64,000 nucleotides of DNA from Amborella trichopoda (lineage: Eukaryota > Streptophyta > Magnoliopsida > Amborellales > Amborellaceae): positions 1,042,278-1,106,277 of the forward strand of contig NW_006494865.1 in NCBI RefSeq assembly GCF_000471905.2, given 5' to 3'. Shown here piece by piece: positions 56,481-64,000 of the stretch (positions within the stretch are counted from its first letter, which is position 1; the number at the start of each line of letters is the position of its first letter). The translations under genes were made by a program, and so were the position numbers. The notes beneath the pieces are model-generated. The model ran no database searches. It was not told the origin of the DNA and was given only the letters and a program-made list of their open reading frames with translations.

Positions 56481-56589
56481 TTTGACGGTCCGAGAGATGA
56501 AGTTGTTAAAGGATGTAATGGGATGGCATCCAGTGCCGCCCCTTAGTGATGGGGTAAGTATGAACACTGATATAAGGGTAGAACCCTGA

Positions 56590-57480
56590 TTGTTTCAGCA
56601 GATCCGGTTGGCTCAAAAGATGGATCCCCAGCTCATGAAAATTTTGGAAGAGATGAAGTTGGGAAGGAAAGGTTATTTCTTTGTGAGCAGTGAAGACTTG
56701 TTGAGATTCAAAAATCGGGTATGTATCCCGAATGATGAGGATGTGAAGGAAATCATCTTAGAGGAAGCTCACCACTCTCATTATACTATACATCTCAGGA
56801 GTACTAAGATGTATCAGGACCTGAAGAAGACTTTCTAGTGGAATGACATGAAAAAGGACGTAGCACTGTTTTTTTCTAAGTGCTTGACATGATAGCAAGT
56901 GAAAGTTGAGCATCAGAGACCTGCCGAATTGTTGCAGCTCTTACCCGTGTCATGATGGAAATGGGAATACATTGCGATGGACTTTGTCTTCCATTTGCCT
57001 AGAATGAGTTCTGGGCATGACAGTATATGGGTCGTTGTGGACCGGCTAACCAAAGCTACACACTTCTTGCCGATTCGCATGAACTACACCTTGGATAAAT
57101 TGGCCCAGTTATGCATCAAGAAAATAGTGAGATTACATGGAATACCAGTCGTCATCGTGTTCGATAGGGACACTAGATTTACCTGTAGATTATGGGCTAG
57201 TATGTAGTCAGCCTTGGCGAAGAGACTTACTTTAAGCACTGCTTTTCACCCCCAAACTGATGGATAATGAGAAAGAACTATCCAGACATTGGAAGACAAG
57301 CTAAGAGCTTGTGTCACTAATTTTAAGGGAAATTGGAATGATCATTTACCCCTGCTTGAGTTTGCTTATAACAACATCTTCCAAACTAGTATTCAGATGA
57401 TGCCTTTGAGGCTTTGTATGGAAAGAAGTGCAAGTCACCTATTTCTTAAGACGAGATTGGTGAAAAAAGGCTTTTAGGGT
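56590..57480 (+). pseudogene. Tek-2 integrase, zinc Cys changed to stop
   Basis: Reads FQQIRLAQKMDPQLMKILEEMKLG, EEAHHSHYTIHLRSTKMYQDLKKTF and FFSKCLT followed by TGA TAG. The second Cys of the C-x2-C zinc pair is now a TGA (TGT to TGA). The core reads YIAMDFVFHLPRMSSGHDSIWVVVDRLTKATHFLPI (Asp), VVIVFDRDTRFT (Asp), TAFHPQTDG, TGA and ERTIQTLEDKLRACV (Glu), then WNDHLPLLEFAYNN. Three catalytic acids are still readable across the breaks. Confidence 0.92.
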
Positions 57481-58064
57481 AAAAAATTGTCCTAGTGACC
57501 TCAGAGAAAATTGCTTTGATTTGAGAAAGGTTCAGGACAGCTCAGAGTGGGTAGAAGAGTTATGCCGATAACCGAAGAAGAGACCTCGAATTTGAGGTGG
57601 GTGCTCTAGTTTTCTTAAAGGTGTCGCCAACAAAGGGCATCATGAGATTTGACGAGAAAGGGAGTTGATCCAACTTTTTATCGGACATTTTCAGATTCTA
57701 GAGAGAAATGGAGGCATGGCATATCGACATGCCCTACTGCCCGAATTTGCGAACATACACAATGTCTTCCATGTGTCCTTGTTGAGGAAGTATCAGTCTG
57801 ACCCGTCTCATGTTTTGAGGTATGAACCTATACCGATTAGAGAAGACCTAACCTTCATTGAGCTGCCAGTTCAGATATTGGATAGAAGGGTACATGTATT
57901 GTGTAATAAGGAGATTCGTCTGGTCCGTGTTTTATGGCAATACCATTCAGGGGAAGAGTCAACCTGGGAACGGGAAGATAAGATCCGGGATAAGTATCCC
58001 CATTTTTTTGATTATAAGATCTATGAATTTGAGGAAAAAATCCTTTTTAAGGGGGGTATGATGT
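57481..58064 (+). pseudogene. Tek-2 integrase C-terminus and chromodomain-like tail
   Basis: In fragments, then open at 57665-58066: FQILERNGGMAYRHALLPEFANIHNVFHVSLLRKYQSDPSHVL, FIELPVQILDRRVHVLCNKEIRLVRVLWQYHSGEESTWEREDKIRDKYPHFFD, and KIYEFEEKILF. VHNVFHVSLL.KY and the aromatic VLW..H..EE.TWE segment are the integrase C-terminus and chromodomain of Tekay-type elements, which help direct insertion to heterochromatin. Confidence 0.9.
58049..58061 (+). other. Tek-2 polypurine tract
   Basis: AAGGGGGGTATGA next to the LTR start TGTAAGG at 58062. Confidence 0.88.
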
Positions 58065-61000
58065 AAGGAATCAGACTTTTCCGACGTATTGTAGTGCGCC
58101 AACGAGTCGTCAGCAAGAGGGCGTTAGTGCGAGGGCACTTGTGAGAGCGATTGCGCATGGGTGGATACGTGTTAAAGCACGCGCGGGGGCACATGTGTGT
58201 GCATGGGTGAGAGCACAGATGTGGATACGCACAGTTCGGTGCGGGTGTGTGTGCGTGCGGTAAGGTGCAGATGAATAAGTGTGATGTTGAGCACAACGGG
58301 TGCGCGATGATGCGCGGATGGGTTGTGCGCTGGGGTGTTTGGGGTGCTGTTGAGCGCAGTTGGTTGTGGTGCGCAGGCGAGCGCAGTTGGATATGGAGGC
58401 GTCTTGTGAACGTGGGCAGACGCGTTCATTGCTGATAGCATGGGCATTTGTGTGCACCATTGGGCGAGGGTCGTGTACAGTAGTCTGGGGAGCTCTTTCT
58501 CTCTTGTTCTCTCCCTCTCCATGCATGTGTGCCATGTGGTACAAGCATGCTCCAGCCCATAATCATGATGTCTCCCATGCTTGCTCCCTCACTCTCCTCT
58601 TGCATGCCACTTGTCAATTACATGCTTCGATCCCATGATGATCTCTCATGCTTGCCCTTCTCTCTCTCCTCATGCATGCCCGCTTAGATGTCATGTGGCA
58701 ATTGCATGCTGCTACCACCTAAGCTTACTTATACCCCCTTCACACCCATCCATAGGGTTTTCTATCTCGACTCCCTACCCTCTCTCACCCACATTCTCCC
58801 CCTCTTGCCTTATGACTTTGAGCTTTGAGACTTTTCCCAGCCTTAAGCCTTTGAGTTTGAACCCATCCTTTGGAGCTTGGCATTTACAGTGAAATCTATG
58901 TGGAGCACTTTAGAGTTTCATTTAGTGTTGTAAGTGGATCTGGTTTCCATATTTTCATGCTTTAGATTGATTCATGTTTACTTAGCTTATCGAAGTATGA
59001 TATTTACGTATGAGTATGGGTATGAAAATTGGTGCGGGTGCATATTACTAATATCCTACTAGAGTGTGCTCTATTTTCCAAAACTATCGCTACGGTTTGA
59101 GACATTGTTTGAGTATCCTATACATCTCCTAAGATCATGAAATTTCGTAGAAATGTAGCTCATTGAGTCTATTTTATCATGGAAAATACCTCTTGCTAAT
59201 ATTACTGTTGGTTTAAAATTTATTTACCGTTTTCTAAAGCATTCCAGATTTGTGAAATGCAATTTCAAGGATTTGACATGTTTTTGTGTAGAGATTTTCA
59301 CTGATCAAAACATATCAGAATGAGGTCAAACCATGTTTAAAATGATAGCTAAATGAATCTATTTTGAAAATTGTTTTGGAATAATGATAAAATTCCCTGT
59401 AGTTTGAGAGTTATGCCCAATTTCCATAAGGATATCGCACTAGGTTTTCTACTATAAAAATAGGAACTTTCCAGAACTGTTACATGTTTTTAAACAAAAT
59501 ATATCAGAATAAGGTGGAACAACTTCTAAATGAAATATTAATGTGTCTACTCTAAAAATAATTTTTAAATCATGATAAAATTCCCTATGGTTTGAAAGTT
59601 ATGCCTATGTTCCTCTGAGTATGTCATCCTTGATTTTCTATTGTGAAAACAGGGGTTTTGTTCAAGAACATCAAATAGTTTGGCAAACTTCAACCTAAAA
59701 TTTGCGGTTACCCCCTTCATGAAAGTTTTGTTTTCATGAGCCTAGATTGTTAAAAGTGGTCTCAAGTCCAAATCATATTTTTATCTCATGATATGCCTTT
59801 ATAAGTGGACAATGCTCAGTGTGAAAAACCAAAAAAATAATTGAAAGGCCTCTTTTGAGCTAATAAGCCTGATGATATGTAGTATGCTTTGGACATATTG
59901 TAGTTTCATATGATCTCTATTATGATACATGTGCCTGAAAGCATGCTCAGTTATGAAATGAATGCATGATAATGAGGCATATTCTGTTATGAAATAAAAG
60001 TATGTTATGTTATAATATGAATGCATGTAGTAAGACATGCTTTGTTATGATATGTGTATATGTTATGATGCATGTTATGTTGTGACATGTGTGCATGATT
60101 TTAAGACATGCTTTGTGATATGTGATATGTGAGATATGATAAGACCTGTGTGGTCAGCTATGTGATAAGTGCTTTGTGACTCATAGACATGCTTTAAGCG
60201 TATTGCATGACCATACTGTTATATATGATTGATTGGCATGCTTTGAGCGTGTTGCATAACCATACTCTGCTACGTTATTGATTGGTATGCTTTGAGCATA
60301 TTGCATGACTATACTGTGGTAAGTGATTGATCAACATGCTTTGAGCGTATTGCATTGCATGAATTGTGACCTCTCCGATGTCCCCAATGATAGGACGGGA
60401 GTCGGGGTAGAGGATGTTTGGGTGGTCGCTCCCCCATTCATAACGATTGACACCCAAAAGGTGTAACACTCCTAGTTAAGGTGACGTAAGGGATAGTGTC
60501 TTGCAAGGCTATCGTCTATCAAAAGCCCCAAAGCGCGCAGGGAACTGTGTGTGTTTGTGTGTGCGAAAACAATACGAAATGGATTCCCCCATTTGTCATT
60601 GTTTTCCCTCCTGAGTGATGATAGAAATCCTAAGCAATGGGATTGGCTTGGTCTGATGGATAGGGCTTCTACTTCAGGAGTAGGCGAATTAGAGAGTGAG
60701 TTAATTGGTAATTGTTGATGCTTACCTTAATATGTTGATTTGCTAAGATTTGTATGGTTGAATGATTTGATTGATCTCTGCTTCATGTCATATATGATTG
60801 ATCTAATTTGTCACTGCTTCACTATGAATCATGCACAGTGCATCGATAGATATGATTACGATGCACTACTCATGTTTCATAAGAATGGCATAGCACCTTG
60901 AGCATCGTTGTGAGATGATATTTATAGGTAGGAGAGCATGACACCGTGATCAACTTACTGGGCTTTACAACTCATCCCTTTAACTTTCATCTATGTAGAG

Positions 61001-61407
61001 TAACAGTTACGAGTTGTGGACGGGCGGTTTGGTGATCATGACTGATAGGTGGAGTCCCGTACTTCTTGTGAAAGCCTCTTTTCAATTGTATGTGATAGAT
61101 GGCATATTTTCAATATAGTCCACTTGTTTTGGAAGTATGTATTGTTGTTGGGCCTTTGGTGCCTTGGACTCTCTTGTAATATTTTGGATCTATCTTATGA
61201 AATTTTAGCACTTGGATTGTTTAGTATTTTTGTGGTTTGTGTGCTTGTTAGTTTTGTTTTTTTTTTTCATGGTTGGCTTTGATATCCATCTTTTTAAAGG
61301 GTTGAGCATACTCCCACCTGAGGGGCATTTGCTACATGTGGTCGCAGTTCCTCTCCCTATCACCCTCCGACGTGTACAGCAGGGGATAGGGGGACGGGGT
61401 CGTGACA
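58062..61407 (+). mobile_element. Tek-2 3' LTR
   Basis: Starts TGTAAGGAATC and ends GGGGTCGTGACA, 3346 bp, the same termini type as Tek-1. A GT-rich stretch of alternating purine and pyrimidine (58090-58410) includes GAGCGCAGTTGG twice. CT-rich leader sequences at 58490-58700 match Tek-1. GTAAGTGGATC is at 58930. Open frames in this stretch are not genes. Confidence 0.92.
59800..60370 (+). repeat. Degenerate ATG-rich tandem repeats in the Tek-2 LTR
   Basis: First TATGTTATGATATGTGTGCATGA-type units of about 50 bp, then four units of CATGCTTTGAGCGTATTGCAT at about 60188, 60237, 60287 and 60333. The latter are the reverse complement of the ATGCAATACGCTCAAAGCATG motif amplified in Tek-1. Confidence 0.82.
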
Positions 61408-63300
61408 CCTATGCTACAGGTTTCAAAACAATACCAGACCACGACCGTTGCATCCAAAATGTCGAAAACCCTTATGGACCAAATTTCGGCTCAATCAGAC
61501 CTCTCAAGAACATTTTGGACCCAAATTACCTTGAAAGAGTAAAGTCGTACACTATTATAGTGGGGCCTCGCCAAAACCAGTCCCCAATCATGGAGATTGT
61601 GATTTTAACCTCTCGAGATGACTTGTAAACACCCACCCATCCCTCGATTGAAGTCGGATGAAGCTCAAATTTGGACCTGAGATAGGTCCCTCTCATTTTG
61701 ATATATGGCACGTGTCGTCGCGCCACCCAAAATCAAGATTTTTTTAGAGAGAAGATGAGCCCGAAACCATGGAAAAGAGAGCTTTTGAAGAAAAGGACAT
61801 CTCAAACTTTGTGAAATAATAAAACTCGAGAACTGTACATCAGATCATCAAAAAGATAGTGGCAATGGAACCATATCACAAAGTGCTACAAACTGGTACA
61901 ACTGTTACATTCAATCCAAGGTCAAATAAACCGCAAAATCCAAGGAAGAGGAAAATAAAGACGGCCTGGTTGCTGGAATCCCTTTTTGGTGATCTATCGA
62001 AAACATAAAGTACTTCAAGCAAGGACAAAAAAAGGATAAAATCGGTGCAAAAGAACTATGGAAGTCTCTTCTTTTATCTACAATCAAAATAAAAGAATCG
62101 AAGGAGAAAAACTCACGATCTAACCAGGTTTCCACCGCTCAAGAAAGAGTTTTCAGCAAGATGATCAAAGGACGTCAAAATCTTCAAAATCAAACAAACA
62201 TCAAGACTGTGATGATCGATCTTCATAAACGCTATCACAAACATCTGAAAAAGCTTCCAAGACTTGGAAATAGTAAAAACCCCCTCAGAGAGGGATGGTT
62301 TCATCATTAGCACATAAGGTTTTAAGGGCATTTTTGTCTTTATTCTTAAATTAGAGATTTTATTGTAATTAAGTTTAGTTTTGAGCATCCACCCCTGTTT
62401 TGTGGATCATCTCTAAATATAATCCTAGGGAAATTGTTAAAGGACCAAATCATTCATTAACGAAATAGAGGCATTGATCTTGCTTCTACTTGTCTTTTTG
62501 CTTCTAACCCTTGGATCAAGCGTCAAAGAGAGAAAATTGTCCAAAGAGAAAACTACCCCTACCCTTTACTAACCGCGTGGATCAAAACCCTTTCTCCCTC
62601 TCCTTTCTTTCCTCTCTCTCTCTCTCTCTCTCTCTCTTCACCTGTTACTTGCTCTGTGCAGTAACCTGTACTAGCGCAGAACACACAGTCGTGTCTCTCT
62701 CCCCGCGCATCTTTACTGTAGTCGTTGCCATACCTGCGGTAACATATAACACCCTGCTATCCTACATACGCTCCACCCAATACCCTTCAGAGTTAACCTA
62801 AGGATTCCAATCCTCAGATTATCGCTCTAACTTCCTCTCTATACAGTCGAGTTGAGTCATGAGAGGCACATACACTCTCTCCATCAATCACCCGAGAGGA
62901 GTCTTCCTGAGTCGAAAAATCCAGAGGGAAATCATCATCACCTCCAATCACCCGAGGCTACAGCGTCTATGTGGAGAGGGGAATCTTCATCACGTCTCTC
63001 CCTTATCCAGTTCATTCGTCAGCCAGCCCCCATTCAAGCGAATCATTATAGAGGGGTACAACTGACTCCAAATTGTAGCTTCCAACAAGAGAGAACAAAA
63101 CAACGAGTTGAAAAAGTCTGAGGAGAGTCCGTGATCAAACTGCACTAGTAGACAGCTGGAGGGCTACATAATTGTTCTAAGAGGGAAAACTACCTCGGTG
63201 TGTCCTAAACCCTAAAAACGATGAGGTAAGCGTCAAAACATCCCTTGTCATAAAAACTCTTGCTTTGTTGGTTCTTATCCACACATAAGAGAGTACATGG
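61408..63300 (+). mobile_element. Y-LTR2, right end uncertain
   Basis: Begins CCTATGCTACAGG, like Y-LTR1 (CCTATGCTAAGAG), and shares its upstream blocks and promoter. It includes a CT run (62612-62638) and a noncoding tail with CACCCGAGAGGAGTCTTCCT-like text. It directly follows the Tek-2 LTR. No pol sequence follows in the window. Confidence 0.6.
62385..62421 (+). promoter_or_regulatory. Y-LTR2 promoter: CATCCACCCCTGTTTTGTG motif and weak TATA
   Basis: Conserved motif at 62385-62404, then CTAAATATAA at 62413-62422 in place of a canonical TATA box. Confidence 0.55.
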
Positions 63301-63655
63301 CCAATGCGTGCAACTTCCATGATTGTTTGAGAGAGGATTTTTCCCATCCGTGCGAAGAAAAATCAGATCCGACCACTAGTATAAATAATAAAGCATATGT
63401 TTCTGATATGATGTTCACAAGTGAATTTTGCCTCGAATGTGATGTCCTCTAATTTTCCATTTGGAGTCTAATGTTTGTCTAAACATTCTGTATTTTTTTT
63501 AACGCATCCACATTTCGAAGTGATTATGCTACAAACACATGAATTGAATGAGCGACTACCTTAAGAACATATGCCTTGTTGTGGACCGGACAGAACATGA
63601 AGTTAGGATGACCATTATTTCAAAGGATTTTTGTATATTTTGAATTTTAGGTGAA
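63301..63655. other. No gene seen
   Basis: AT-rich, without open frames of note and without similarity to other parts of the window. Confidence 0.5.
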
Positions 63656-64000
63656 AATTTTTCAGTGATTCAATAGAATTTTCTTATAATATAATAAAAA
63701 TAAATCATATATAATAATATAATATTATTATATTTAATATATTTATATATAATAAATATTATATATATAAACATTGTAAATATAAATATTAAGTATATAT
63801 AACAGTATTTTATATATTTTATTAATGTATATTTGTATTATATATAACATATAATAATAATATAGTATTATATATAATATCTGTATATCTGTATTATATA
63901 ATATATAATATATAATATATAATATATAATATATAATATATAATATATAATATTTATGTATTATATATAATATAATAATAATATATGATATTTGTATATG
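63656..64000. repeat. AT-rich microsatellite, TATAATA type
   Basis: Almost pure A/T with (TATAA)n and (ATATAAT)n runs, the cleanest at about 63890-63950. It continues beyond the window. Confidence 0.93.

Noticed and set aside
58021..58638. Overlapping frames rich in Cys/His/Arg in the Tek-2 LTR
   Set aside because: They arise from a GT/GC-rich alternating tract and are not conserved in the Tek-1 LTRs.
63205..63225. AAACCCTAAAAACG as telomere repeat
   Set aside because: One partial unit only; no tandem (TTTAGGG)n.

Overview
This is plant nuclear DNA, most likely from a seed plant with a large, repeat-rich genome. It is built almost entirely of decayed, nested LTR retrotransposons. I found no intact host gene, rRNA gene, tRNA gene or CRISPR array. 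The evidence for a plant is Ty3/gypsy polyproteins of the Tat lineage (with a second, archaeal-type RNase H) and the Tekay/Del chromovirus lineage (with a C-terminal chromodomain-like segment), a TGGTATCAGAGC primer-binding site, and fragments resembling plant ARGONAUTE4. The species cannot be named from the sequence. A run of 20 Ns marks an assembly gap.

Layout (element names are mine). Tat-A, 1-9109: the end of an integrase, a long 3' untranslated region, and an X-family LTR. 9110-10422: a Y-family LTR piece. Tat-B, 10423-15830: X-LTR, primer-binding site and a gag remnant that stops abruptly at the next X-LTR. Tat-C, 15831 to about 28800: X-LTR, PBS, gag, RT, two RNase H domains, integrase and a 2.5-kb 3' UTR. 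Tat-D, 28819-34168: RT (YVDD kept), both RNase H domains, integrase and the same kind of 3' UTR. Tat-E, 34169 to about 54350: a different Tat family with protease, RT, RNases H, integrase, a repeat-filled 3' UTR, a polypurine tract and an LTR. Tek-1, 40484-51047 on the minus strand, is nested inside the Tat-E 3' UTR and flanked by the 5-bp duplication ATACC. It is a gag-only chromovirus derivative whose pol is replaced by an 84-bp tandem array. 54356-54972: an X-LTR fragment fused directly to Tek-2 (54973-61407, plus strand), a truncated Tekay-type pol plus its 3' LTR. 61408 to about 63300: a second Y-type LTR. The window ends in a TATA-type microsatellite.

The main discovery candidate lies in the 3' UTRs of Tat-A, Tat-C and Tat-D. 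Each carries the same short piece that reads as the N-terminal region of a plant AGO4-clade Argonaute (for example GKELAYDGEHTLFTV...FTVVLED). The copies differ mostly at third codon positions. About 0.9-1.1 kb away, all three copies carry a conserved CTATATAAGGG promoter-like element pointing the other way, so a transcript from it would be antisense to the AGO4 piece. AGO4 is the effector of RNA-directed DNA methylation, the pathway that silences such elements. A silenced retrotransposon family carrying a piece of its own silencer, with a promoter placed to make antisense RNA to it, deserves testing. The conserved fragment and promoter are seen in the sequence; any silencing role is inference.

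Other structure: nonsense codons that mostly fit C-to-T or G-to-A decay; LTR-derived motifs amplified into internal arrays in both Tek-1 and Tat-E; hairpin clusters; and a promoter motif shared by all X and Y LTRs.
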